From assembly GCA_043798435.1 (NCBI GenBank), contig JAZDOR010000106.1, forward strand, positions 1-10,950: a DNA stretch of 10,950 nucleotides, given 5' to 3'. The notes beneath the pieces were generated by a model. That model made no database searches. It saw only the letters and a program-made list of their open reading frames with translations, and was not told the DNA's origin. The DNA comes from JAGUXG01 sp043798435 (lineage in GTDB: Bacteria; UBA9089; UBA9088; JAGUXG01). The translations under genes and the position numbers were made by a program. Positions 1 through 7,111 of the stretch are shown one piece after another (position 1 is the first letter of the stretch; each line of letters begins with the position of its first letter).

Positions 1-53
1 AAGCCCGAAAGAAAATATGGAAATTGAATTTGAAAAAGATTTGTCCTTTAATT

Positions 54-105
54 TTTCGTGTTTTCGCTCTTTCGGGGTTTCGTGATTATATTTTATTTCT
101 CCAAA
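54..105. repeat. dispersed CGAAAG/CACGAAA-type repeat in the gap beyond recG
   Basis: The stretch 1-206 lies beyond the recG stop and I see no convincing gene in it. It holds a short repeat made of words such as TTTCG and CGTGTTTTCG. Positions 78-100 read on the minus strand are identical over 23 bases to 6848-6870 on the plus strand, so this is one copy of a dispersed family that recurs upstream of the response regulator. A 115-residue open frame crosses this repeat and the end of recG, but it looks like a by-product of the repeat and the antisense strand. No clear terminator hairpin was seen. Confidence 0.55.
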
Positions 106-206
106 GGCTAATTTTACTTCAGGTGAGTAAAGTGTTACGAAGAATTATACTCACAAGCAACAGATTTCCAAATTTTCAAAAAATATTTAAGTATTTAGAG
201 AAAATC

Positions 207-2306
207 CTACCTTATAAAACCAAGCTCCATCTTCTTTCCAAAGATTCTGAGGATAGCATCTCTCAGGAGAAGATGAGGCTCTTTGTTCAAAAGTGGGTCG
301 TCTGCGACAAGGGTTGCCGCACAATCCCTTGCCTTAAAGAGCCACCTTGTATCCCAGATAATGTTTGCTAATTTAAGCTCAGAGAGTCCGTGTTGTCGCA
401 AGCCAAATAGCTCACCTGCGCCCCTTAGTTTCAGGTCATACTCGGATAATTCAAAGCCGTTGGTTATGCTCTTAATTGCCCGAATCTTCCCTACCGATAC
501 CTTATCTTGCTCTTCTAACTCTACCCTAATCTCAAGATTGGAAACCTGAGCTATCTTTTCCTTAGTTATCAGGATACAGTAAGAGTCAAGCTCGCCCCTG
601 CCTATTCTTCCCCTGAGCTGATGTAATTGAGATAGCCCGAATTTTTCTGCATCCTCTATAACCATGATTGTTGCCTGAGGAACATCTATGCCTACCTCTA
701 TGACTGTGGTGCTGACAAGTATCTGGACCTCACCATTAGCGAATCTCTGCATCATTATCTCCTTCTCCTCTGGCTTGAGTCTTCCGTGCAGAAGCCCTAC
801 CTTAATTTCAGGAAACTCAAGCGACACCTTCTCAAAGTGCTTTATGGCTGATTTATAATCCCGCTCCTTAGAATCCTCTATGGCAGGATAGACAAAATAG
901 GCTTGACAGCCCTTCTTAATCTCTTCTTTGATAAATGAGTATATCTTGGGCAGGTTTTTATCCGACCTTACTGCCGTGATTATTCTGCCCCTGCCTTTTG
1001 GAAGTTCATTCAGTGTTGACACATCCATATCTCCGTAGAGGGTAAGGGATAAAGTCCTTGGGATTGGCGTGGCTGTCATAATCAGGCAATCAGCTGGGCC
1101 TTTTGCCTTCTCCAGAAGCTTCTGCCTCTGGCTGACACCAAACTTATGCTGTTCATCAATGATGCACAAGGCTAAGTTAGAAAACTGGACATCCTCGCTT
1201 ATCAAGGAGTGTGTTCCAATTATAACCTTTATTTCTCCGGAAGAGATAAGCTCCTTTGCCTTTTTCTGCACCGATGCAGGCAATCCACCTCTTAGTATGC
1301 CAACCTCAATCCCTAATGGAGCAAGCCATCTCTTAGCTACAATGTAATGCTGGTCTGCCAATATCTCAGTTGGAGCCATTATTGCCACCTGAAAGCCTGA
1401 GCTGGCCACCTTAAAGCCTGCCCATAATGCCACTACTGTCTTTCCTGAGCCAACATCTCCATGAAGGAGCCTGTTCATCGGATGTGGAGAGGATAAATCT
1501 TTCTCTATTTCAAGAATAACCCTCTCCTGGGATTTGGTAAGGCTGAATGGAAGAGATTTCAGGAACTGTGAGCAATCCTTTTTAGAATAGAGCCTATTCT
1601 TGCAGATTGTCTTTGTTCTCTGCCTGTTTATCTGGAGTGCGGTCTGCAAGAAAAATAGCTCAGTAAAGATAATCTTCTCCCTGGCTTCTTTTCTCGCCTT
1701 CCAGCTTTCTGGAAAATGAATATTGCTAATGGCAGAAGATAAGCTGATAAGCTTCATCTGCTCGGCAATCTCAGGGGGTAGAGAATCCTCCAGCCTATTT
1801 TTATAGAGATCAAGGGCTGATTCTATTATTTTTCTAAATAGCCTTTGGCCAAACGCTCCGAAATCTCCTGAAAGCCTGTATAAAGGGACAATCCGCAGGT
1901 GTGCATCCAGTTCTTCCTTTACGACCTCATACTCAAAGTTTGAGAAGAATATCTTGCCTCCCATCCTTTTTGCCTTTCCAGTAACAATCACCCTTGCCCC
2001 TAATGGCATGAGCTTGGCAGGGTCTGGCCCAAAAAACATAAGATTTGCCACACCCCTTCCATCCGAAATGATGGCTCTCTTTACCTTTGAAAACCTTATG
2101 TGCCGCATCACCTGACCGGCGATTGTCTCCCGGCCCTTTGCCTTGAGAGCAGATATTGCCGTGAGTTTGCTTCTATCCTGATAGCCCCTCGGATAGTAGG
2201 TGAGAAGGTCAGAAATGGTAGAGATAGAAAGGGTAGCCAAAAGCTCTGCCCTTTTCTTTCCAACCATTGGCAGGAGAGAGACGGGTGTGTCAAGGTTGAG
2301 TATCAT
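207..2306 (-). CDS. recG: ATP-dependent DNA helicase RecG
   Basis: This is a 699-residue superfamily 2 helicase, full length for RecG. RecG acts in the cytoplasm on stalled replication forks and recombination intermediates. It binds branched DNA through its N-terminal wedge domain and drives fork reversal and branch migration. Visible landmarks are an N-terminal helix-hairpin-helix-like start (PMVGKKRAELL, residues 13-23), an OB-type wedge around 50-130, Walker A GDVGSGKT (283-290), the DEQH box (384-387, the RecG form of DEAD/DEAH), TATP motif III (411-414), and motif VI QLRGRIGRG (563-571). The RecG-type C-terminal tail after about residue 600 is present. The start is an ATG whose first residues match the family N-terminus, but no clear Shine-Dalgarno sequence precedes it. 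It is the last gene of the minus-strand run, separated from the membrane kinase by a 142-bp gap with inverted repeats. Confidence 0.97.
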   Translation of the reverse strand: MILNLDTPVSLLPMVGKKRAELLATLSISTISDLLTYYPRGYQDRSKLTAISALKAKGRETIAGQVMRHIRFSKVKRAIISDGRGVANLMFFGPDPAKLMPLGARVIVTGKAKRMGGKIFFSNFEYEVVKEELDAHLRIVPLYRLSGDFGAFGQRLFRKIIESALDLYKNRLEDSLPPEIAEQMKLISLSSAISNIHFPESWKARKEAREKIIFTELFFLQTALQINRQRTKTICKNRLYSKKDCSQFLKSLPFSLTKSQERVILEIEKDLSSPHPMNRLLHGDVGSGKTVVALWAGFKVASSGFQVAIMAPTEILADQHYIVAKRWLAPLGIEVGILRGGLPASVQKKAKELISSGEIKVIIGTHSLISEDVQFSNLALCIIDEQHKFGVSQRQKLLEKAKGPADCLIMTATPIPRTLSLTLYGDMDVSTLNELPKGRGRIITAVRSDKNLPKIYSFIKEEIKKGCQAYFVYPAIEDSKERDYKSAIKHFEKVSLEFPEIKVGLLHGRLKPEEKEIMMQRFANGEVQILVSTTVIEVGIDVPQATIMVIEDAEKFGLSQLHQLRGRIGRGELDSYCILITKEKIAQVSNLEIRVELEEQDKVSVGKIRAIKSITNGFELSEYDLKLRGAGELFGLRQHGLSELKLANIIWDTRWLFKARDCAATLVADDPLLNKEPHLLLRDAILRIFGKKMELGFIR

Positions 2307-2323
2307 TGCATTTGTAAAATGAC

Positions 2324-2404
2324 AGAATACAGAATTCAGAATACAGAATTCAGAATAGACGCAGGTTTTTTATTCTGACTCCTGAATTCTGACTACTGAA
2401 TTCT
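2324..2404. repeat. inverted pair of 14-nt tandem arrays (GAATTCAG family)
   Basis: The kinase-recG gap (2307-2448) holds two short tandem arrays facing each other. On the left, a 14-nt unit AGAATACAGAATTC occurs twice (2324-2337, 2338-2351) plus a partial third. On the right, 14-nt units ATTCTGACTCCTGA and ATTCTGACTACTGA (2372-2385, 2386-2399) plus ATTCT are roughly the reverse complement of the left array. Together they can fold into a long imperfect hairpin around a loop near 2358-2371. This could act as a structured element between the two genes, but no function is shown. Confidence 0.7.
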
Positions 2405-2448
2405 ATTTAGTTTTTGCAAGAACTGATTTATTCTCGGCATAGTCTGCT

Positions 2449-3738
2449 TTACGGGATAATCCCTGGCAATTTAACCACAAAGGTCGTTCCTTCACCTATT
2501 TTACTTGCAACCTCAATCTTACCCTGATGTGCCTCAACAATACGCTGACAGATGGCTAATCCTAAGCCTGTGCCTTTGCCCTTGGTGGTAAAAAACGGGT
2601 CAAAGATTCGTTGAAGGTCTTCCCCTATTACCCCTCTACCCGTATCAGAAATACGTATCTTGATAAACTCCCTTTCCTTCTCACTTCTAACTTCTAACTT
2701 CTTACTTCTAACCTCTCCCATTGCTTCAACGCCATTCTTGATGAGATTGACGAAGACCTGTTTAAGTCGGTCAGGGTCTGCTGTCAGTAACGGCACAGCA
2801 GGGGCGAAATCCTTCTCTATCTCTATCCCGTCTAACATCTCTTGAGGTAGTTCGTTAATAGATTCCTCAATAACCTTATGGATATCAACCGGTTTTAACG
2901 CCAGCACAGGTGGTCTTGAAAAATTCAACAGGTTGTTAATATAGATGACTGCCCTTTCTGTGGCTTCATCCATTCTGGAAATAGTCTTTTGAGCGTTTTC
3001 ATTTCCAGGTAGAATTTTTCCTAAGTAATAAAGCCCGGATTTGATAACTGCTAATGGGTTTTTTATTTCATGGGCAGATTCAGAGGCAATCCTGGCGGCC
3101 ATAGCCATACGCTCGGCATGGACAAGTTGTTCCCCTTTTTCTTTAATCTCCCTTGTCTGTCTCTTTATCCTATCCGAAAGATACCCACTCACTATTGCCA
3201 CTGCATAAAAGAAGAGAACCTTAGCAATCACTGTTGTAATAACATAACCTTTCGCTTGGTACATGACTAATCCTATACCTTTAGCAGGAACAGGAGGGAG
3301 AATATTGAGATATTCAAGGGTAATCAAAAGAATAAGGGCAATACTTACCAGAGTAGTAATAATAATGCCTGCCCTTTTAGAGATAAGAATACTTGCTACA
3401 AGAATGACTAATAGATTGGTGATTGGGAACATAGGAGCTGCCAATCCACCCTCAAGATGCATAGCCCATGTGATAAGCACAGTGTCTATAACCAACAAAA
3501 AATAGATGATAGCATATAAATATAATCTTTTCTTTATCAGGAAGAAACAAATAAGATTTAAGACGAAGACGAATAAAGTAAGATAATAAAGCATCGGGCT
3601 TAATGGATGAACCCCAATAAACATCCTGATAGCGGCTGTGCTTAATGCCAGACCATACAGGACAAATCTGGCAATAATCAGCCATTCCATCCTTTTGGCA
3701 AACTCTTCCTGCTCTTCTATTGTCTCTTTAAGTTCCAC
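2449..3738 (-). CDS. membrane-bound sensor histidine kinase
   Basis: This 429-residue kinase has about six hydrophobic membrane segments in its first half (roughly residues 19-41, 48-68, 71-92, 100-120, 122-143, 165-187), and no obvious large extracytoplasmic domain. A short linker leads to the dimerisation/phosphoacceptor domain with H-box SAHEIKNPL (H223), which is autophosphorylated. The ATPase domain follows: N-box NLIKNG (N335), G1 DTGRG (D365), F-box FDPFF, and G2 GKGTGLGLA (387-395). All key catalytic residues are present. The start codon is GTG at 3738, chosen because GAGGGG lies about 8 bases upstream. The catalytic half is roughly 80% identical by eye to the next kinase upstream, so the two are recent paralogues with different sensor modules. 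Residues ~342-357 are encoded by a 7-nt tandem array. The signal sensed is unknown. The likely partner is the response regulator at 6093-6809. Confidence 0.93.
   Translation of the reverse strand: MELKETIEEQEEFAKRMEWLIIARFVLYGLALSTAAIRMFIGVHPLSPMLYYLTLFVFVLNLICFFLIKKRLYLYAIIYFLLVIDTVLITWAMHLEGGLAAPMFPITNLLVILVASILISKRAGIIITTLVSIALILLITLEYLNILPPVPAKGIGLVMYQAKGYVITTVIAKVLFFYAVAIVSGYLSDRIKRQTREIKEKGEQLVHAERMAMAARIASESAHEIKNPLAVIKSGLYYLGKILPGNENAQKTISRMDEATERAVIYINNLLNFSRPPVLALKPVDIHKVIEESINELPQEMLDGIEIEKDFAPAVPLLTADPDRLKQVFVNLIKNGVEAMGEVRSKKLEVRSEKEREFIKIRISDTGRGVIGEDLQRIFDPFFTTKGKGTGLGLAICQRIVEAHQGKIEVASKIGEGTTFVVKLPGIIP
2682..2716 (-). repeat. five-unit 7-nt tandem array inside the kinase gene
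   Basis: On the plus strand the units are CACTTCT, AACTTCT, AACTTCT, TACTTCT and AACCTCT, contiguous over 35 bases. They encode the residues around VRSKKLEVRSEK between the N and G1 boxes of the ATPase domain. The second kinase has a five-unit array at the equivalent place with a different unit. Confidence 0.8.
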
Positions 3739-3896
3739 TTATAACCCCTCTTTTGACACAGATTTACACTGATAAGAATTAAAAAATTAGCTACAGTCCA
3801 TCAATGCTTAAATATCTCTTCATTTATAATCAGTGTTTATCTGTGCAAATCAGTGTCTAAATATCTCTTCAGTATTCATCTAAAGTAGATCAGTGT
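3739..3896. repeat. inverted and direct repeats (CACAGATTTACACTGAT family) between the two kinases
   Basis: This 158-bp gap is built of repeats. CACAGATTTACACTGAT (3757-3773) faces its near reverse complement ATCAGTGTTTATCTGTG (3829-3845, 15 of 17 matching). TAAATATCTCTTCA occurs at 3809-3822 and 3858-3871. ATCAGTGTCTAAAT occurs at 3849-3862 and 3889-3902. The last copy runs across the stop codon of the upstream kinase, which is therefore part of the repeat. No promoter or terminator is clear. Confidence 0.65.
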
Positions 3897-5333
3897 CTAA
3901 ATGATTCTTGGAAGTTTAATCACAAAGGTCGTTCCTTTGCCTACCTCGCTTTTGACCTCAATCTCGCCTTTATGTGCTTCAATGATACGATGACAGATGG
4001 CTAATCCTAAGCCTGTGCCTTTGCCCTTGGTGGTAAAAAACTGGTCAAAGATTCGTTTCAGGTCTTCCTCTATCATACCTTTGCCCGTATCAGAAATGCG
4101 TATTTTAACAAACTCCCCTTCCTTCTCACTTTCAACTTTCAACTTTTTACTTTTTACTTCCCCCATCGCCTCAGCCCCATTCTTGATGAGATTAGCGAAG
4201 ACCTGTTTAAGTCGGTCAGGGTCTGCTGTCAGCAACGGCACAGCAGGAGCGAAATTCTTCTCTATTTCTATTCCGGCTAATATCTCCTGCGGTAATTCGT
4301 TGAATGAGTCCTCAATAACCTTATGAAGATCAACCGGTTTTAGATTAAGCACCGGTGGTCTTGAAAAATTCAGCAGGTCATCAATATAGGCAACTGCCCT
4401 TTGTGTCGCCTTATCCATCTGGGAGATAGTCTTTTGAGCCTCCTTATTTTCAGGCAGAATTCTTCCCAAATAATAAAGCCCGGCTTTGATAACGGCTAAT
4501 GGATTTTTTACCTCATGTGCCGCCTCAGAGGCAATCTGAACAGCCGCGGCAAGTTTTTCAGATTGGATTAATTGGGCTTGTGCCTGTTTGAGCTCTTCTT
4601 CTGCTTTTTTACACTCAATAAGCAGACGCTCGAATTCCTCAGCCTTCTCTTTTATTGATTTTCCTAATGTCGGTAATTCCAATCCTCTTTCTAATAATCG
4701 TTGTTCCTCGTCAATCACAAATCTACATTCTTCTGCACCTGTCCCAATACACTGTGTCTCAACACAATTTAACCCTTTCTTATTTGTTAATTTTTGCATA
4801 AATGAGAGAAGAACGCCTCGGGAATAGTCGCAGGTAGACTCTTTTGTCAGCTCGTCATTTTTTCGCAGTGTCCAACCCTCGAAAGAGTCTTTACAGGTAA
4901 TCAGGGCATAGCCTTTATCAAAATCTATCTCTTTCACCTTAAAATCTCCAAAACCTGCCTCTGAATAGCAATCAACTGCATCAATAAATCCCTGTCTGGA
5001 ACGAGCAAGGAAACCCACTTCTAAGGCACTTAAGGTAAATCTCTCATCATTTCCCGACTCAACCATCACTCGCCGCAAGGTTTCTGAACCAGCCAGAAGA
5101 GAAATCAACCTTTTGATACTATACCAACCACCGGGTATATCAACCAGATTCATCCTGGTGCCACCAACATCAATCCAACCTCTTGCTTTTTTAGTGGTGA
5201 ACTTGACCATGGTTTTTTCAAGCTCCTCAAGAGTTCTTTTTAATGCCTCCTCTACCTGTTTGTGCTCCATAACCTCTTGCGTTAGTTTCTCTGTCCGTTC
5301 TTTTACCAATTTCTCAAAGTCATTTTTATTCAT
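3897..5333 (-). CDS. soluble V4R-domain sensor histidine kinase
   Basis: This 478-residue cytoplasmic kinase has no membrane segments. Residues 1-45 are a charged coiled coil. Residues ~48-207 resemble the XylR N-terminal/V4R (4-vinyl reductase) small-molecule-binding module, ending in the characteristic pattern C190-x4-C195-x7-C203-x-F. In XylR/DmpR-like proteins this module binds aromatic effectors, but the ligand here is unknown. A second coiled coil (~225-262) leads to the H-box AAHEVKNPL (H273) and an ATPase domain with N385, D415 (DTGKG), FDQFF and GKGTGLGLA. The ATG start is preceded by AGGAGGG at 4-nt spacing and overlaps the end of the FIST remnant by 8 bases (ATGAATAA), which points to translational coupling. 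The catalytic core closely matches the membrane kinase downstream. Confidence 0.92.
   Translation of the reverse strand: MNKNDFEKLVKERTEKLTQEVMEHKQVEEALKRTLEELEKTMVKFTTKKARGWIDVGGTRMNLVDIPGGWYSIKRLISLLAGSETLRRVMVESGNDERFTLSALEVGFLARSRQGFIDAVDCYSEAGFGDFKVKEIDFDKGYALITCKDSFEGWTLRKNDELTKESTCDYSRGVLLSFMQKLTNKKGLNCVETQCIGTGAEECRFVIDEEQRLLERGLELPTLGKSIKEKAEEFERLLIECKKAEEELKQAQAQLIQSEKLAAAVQIASEAAHEVKNPLAVIKAGLYYLGRILPENKEAQKTISQMDKATQRAVAYIDDLLNFSRPPVLNLKPVDLHKVIEDSFNELPQEILAGIEIEKNFAPAVPLLTADPDRLKQVFANLIKNGAEAMGEVKSKKLKVESEKEGEFVKIRISDTGKGMIEEDLKRIFDQFFTTKGKGTGLGLAICHRIIEAHKGEIEVKSEVGKGTTFVIKLPRII
4127..4161 (-). repeat. five-unit 7-nt tandem array inside the V4R kinase gene
   Basis: On the plus strand the units are CACTTTC, AACTTTC, AACTTTT, TACTTTT and TACTTCC. 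They encode the residues around VKSKKLKVESEK (about 392-404). The position in the protein and the unit number are the same as in the membrane kinase, but the unit sequence differs. Confidence 0.8.
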
Positions 5334-5714
5334 AACACCCTCCTATCATAATGGTTTTGTTAAAGAATTCTAAGGTTGTCTCACCGTAAGATGAGATTTC
5401 TCCTAAGGTCAGCATACCTGCGGGAATATTTTCCTTACCTCGTATAACTAAATTTTCCTTTACTGCGGCTAATTCTCTGGCAAAATCATCTCCCAGAAAG
5501 AGTGTCCTTGAGATGCAGTCAGCCACCAAATTACAATAGGTTTCTTTTCCGCAAGCCTCTTTAGCCGCCTTGCCTGCGGCTTGAATAAGGGAGTCCGGCT
5601 CACCCTTTAAGATGTTTAACAGGCTATTCTCAGGCACCTCACCCACTTTAGATTAATTCTCCCTTCTCATTTGTCATAATCGGGTCACGCACAATATCCT
5701 CAGCCCCCTCTTTG
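5326..5714 (-). pseudogene. FIST sensor protein, C-terminal remnant with frameshift and lost 5' end
   Basis: The last 106 codons (GTG at 5646 to TAA at 5326) match my memory of the FIST C-terminal domain: EVPENS near the start, then LVADCISRTLFLGDDF and GEISSYGETTLEFFNKTIMIG. FIST proteins sense small ligands and are often encoded next to histidine kinases. Intact ones are roughly 380 residues. Just upstream, in another frame, 5714-5651 encodes EGAEDIVRDPIMTNEKGEL, the segment expected immediately before EVPEGS in this family. It ends at a stop (TAA). Removing one base near 5650 would join the two frames as GELIKVGEVPENS. Further upstream the homology stops at a dispersed repeat, so most of the gene is missing. 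The 3' end still overlaps the V4R kinase start and may provide its ribosome binding site. The terminal 106-codon frame could still be translated from its GTG, but I see no good evidence for that. Confidence 0.8.
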
Positions 5715-5850
5715 TATATCCAAATAAATCAGGTTTCCAAAAATTGTGTTCGTTTATGGTTCTGAGGTTCACGGTTCAAGGTTAGAGAATAAGAGGATTA
5801 ACCGTGAACCCTTTAACCCCTGAACATGAGTAGTTGCTTTTTTGGTAACT
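5715..5850 (-). repeat. ~140-bp dispersed repeat, copy 1
   Basis: This lies between the HicB-like gene and the FIST remnant. Positions 5737-5810 are the exact reverse complement of 10698-10771 (74 identical bases), with weaker similarity on both sides. Copy 1 lacks 7 bases (AGGTTCA) that copy 2 has. The core holds an inverted repeat with perfect 12-bp arms, AGGTTCACGGTT and AACCGTGAACCT (in copy 2), closing a loop of about 20 bases. Outer stretches near GTTACCAAAAA and GTTTCCAAAAA form an imperfect inverted pair, suggestive of a small non-coding mobile element. No transposase is encoded. Confidence 0.8.
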
Positions 5851-5853
5851 TGT

Positions 5854-6075
5854 TCATCTTACAGCTACTTCAAGCTCTGCATATTCCCTGCTAATTTCTG
5901 TTGGAACCGGCAATCCATCTTCAATAAGGGCTTCAAGATACCCGCTCATTGCCTCTTTAAGATTAGCCAAAGATTCTTCTTTTGTAGCACCTTGCGATAC
6001 GCAACCCTTTAATACAGGGCAAAAAGCAACATAACCAGACTCTCTTCCATTTTCAATAATAACTGTATATCGCAC
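5854..6075 (-). CDS. HicB-like (UPF0150) antitoxin-family protein, solitary
   Basis: This is a 73-residue protein of the HicB-like family: an N-terminal RYTVIIE strand, then GYVAFCPVLKGCVSQGATKEESLANLKEAMSGYL in outline, the typical degenerate RNase H-like fold. HicB proteins normally neutralise the HicA mRNA interferase and often carry an added DNA-binding domain. That domain is absent here, and no hicA frame is seen on either side, so it may be an orphan or have another role. The start is GTG at 6075, preceded by AGGAGGTGA about 8 bases upstream. It follows the response regulator stop by only 17 bases, so the two are probably co-transcribed. Confidence 0.87.
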   Translation of the reverse strand: MRYTVIIENGRESGYVAFCPVLKGCVSQGATKEESLANLKEAMSGYLEALIEDGLPVPTEISREYAELEVAVR

Positions 6076-6092
6076 CCTGATTCACCTCCTAT

Positions 6093-6809
6093 TTACAGAT
6101 TCGCCTCCTTGAGAAGCCGTATTAACGCATCAATATCAATCGGTTTTTTGATAACTGCATAAGCAGACAGCTGCTTTGCCTCTCTAACCATTTCAGGCAA
6201 ATCATACTCTGTCATAACTATAACTACAGTATCAGGACAGAGCTCTTTTGCCTGCTTCAGTATAGAAAGCCCATTTATCCCTGGTAGCTGTAGATTGAGT
6301 AAGATGCATTTGTAACATTTATCTTGGAGTTTGGCAATTGCCTCATCGCCATTCTTGGCTGTGCAGGTGCAGTAACCTTTTTCAGTAAGTGCCGTATTTA
6401 CATCTTCCCTTGTCTTGCTATCACCATTAGCAATCAAGATTACCTTTTTGTCTTCGCAGATGACCTTTTGGATTAGTTCTATCACCTTCTGGAGATCAAA
6501 TGGTTTATGGATGCAGGCATAGGCACCTTCCTTAAGTGCCTTCTCAATCAAATCCTCTACTGAGAACCCGGTCATCATCACCACCTTTACCTCCGGGTCA
6601 ATCTCTTTAATCTGGATAAAGGTCTCCACGCCATTTATGCCAGGCAATCTGATGTCCATCAGAACAAGGTCATAATGGGTCTTCTTTATCTCCTCAATTG
6701 CCTTATACCCGTCTAATACTGAGGTTGCCTGATGTCCTTCAAGCTCAAGTATATCGTTCAATACATAAGCCAAGTCCTTTTCATCATCAACAATCAATAC
6801 CTTTGCCAT
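6093..6809 (-). CDS. tandem two-receiver response regulator without output domain
   Basis: This 238-residue protein consists of two CheY-like receiver domains and nothing else. Domain 1 (~3-117) has the full active site: D8/D9, phosphoacceptor D52 in LVLMDIRLPGING, T80 and K102. Domain 2 (~121-238) keeps the fold, T200 and K222 but has N172 where the phosphorylated Asp should be (LLNLQLPGING) and lacks the acidic pair near its start (ILIANGD). It is therefore probably a non-phosphorylated pseudo-receiver. There is no DNA-binding or enzymatic domain, so the protein probably works through protein contacts or as a phosphorelay intermediate. The likely phosphodonors are the two histidine kinases downstream. 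The start is ATG with AAGGAGG 7 bases upstream. Confidence 0.93.
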   Translation of the reverse strand: MAKVLIVDDEKDLAYVLNDILELEGHQATSVLDGYKAIEEIKKTHYDLVLMDIRLPGINGVETFIQIKEIDPEVKVVMMTGFSVEDLIEKALKEGAYACIHKPFDLQKVIELIQKVICEDKKVILIANGDSKTREDVNTALTEKGYCTCTAKNGDEAIAKLQDKCYKCILLNLQLPGINGLSILKQAKELCPDTVVIVMTEYDLPEMVREAKQLSAYAVIKKPIDIDALIRLLKEANL

Positions 6810-6829
6810 TTTAATACCTCCTTAGTAAG

Positions 6830-7105
6830 ATTACCACAGAGACACAAAGAAATAAAATATAATCACGAAAACACGAAAGAATGAAAACCAGAAAAAAATA
6901 TTTTTAACCACGAAGGACACGAAGAAACTTTAGTCGTGATTCGTGTCCGTTTAGCGTGTCAGTAAAAAGGTAAAGGAAATACGGTCACGGAGGACGGTTT
7001 ATATTCTTTGTGCTCTTTGTGGTTCAATTCTCTTTCTCTCTTTCGGGTTTTCTCCCTTTCGGGCTTTCGTGTTTCTCTTCTCCGTGTCTCTGCGGTTTAT
7101 ATTCT
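6830..7105. repeat. repeat-filled gap between glyA and the response regulator
   Basis: The roughly 300-bp gap 6810-7111 has no gene I can support. It is made of word-like repeats: CACGAAAACACGAAAG near 6864-6879, CACGAAGGACACGAAGAA near 6909-6926, and the complementary CTTTCGGG/CTTTCGTG words at 7041-7075. The two ends are near inverted repeats, with CCACAGAGACACAAAG around 6834-6849 facing CTCCGTGTCTCTGCGG around 7079-7094. Positions 6848-6870 are identical to the complement of 78-100. On the minus strand that shared segment contains TATATT, a possible -10 box for the response regulator, but no good -35 accompanies it. Confidence 0.65.
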
Positions 7106-7111
7106 TCTCTC

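Noticed and set aside
24..371. 115-residue open frame on the plus strand
   Set aside because: It crosses a dispersed repeat and then runs antisense to the 3' end of recG. Its FRVFALSGFR-like residues are simply the translated repeat, and a similar string appears in the unrelated frame at 7008-7199.
2660..2845. Plus-strand open frames antisense to the kinases (also 3997-4326 and others)
   Set aside because: They are shadows of the conserved kinase coding sequence and repeat the same string in both paralogues only because the genes are homologous.
3452..3685. 77-residue open frame antisense-free but overlapping the membrane kinase in another frame
   Set aside because: It lies wholly within the transmembrane coding region of a well-supported kinase gene and has no family features.
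5722..5850. CRISPR array, considered because of the repeated words in the gaps
   Set aside because: There are no regularly spaced identical repeats with unique spacers and no cas genes. The repeats are inverted arms or short tandems.
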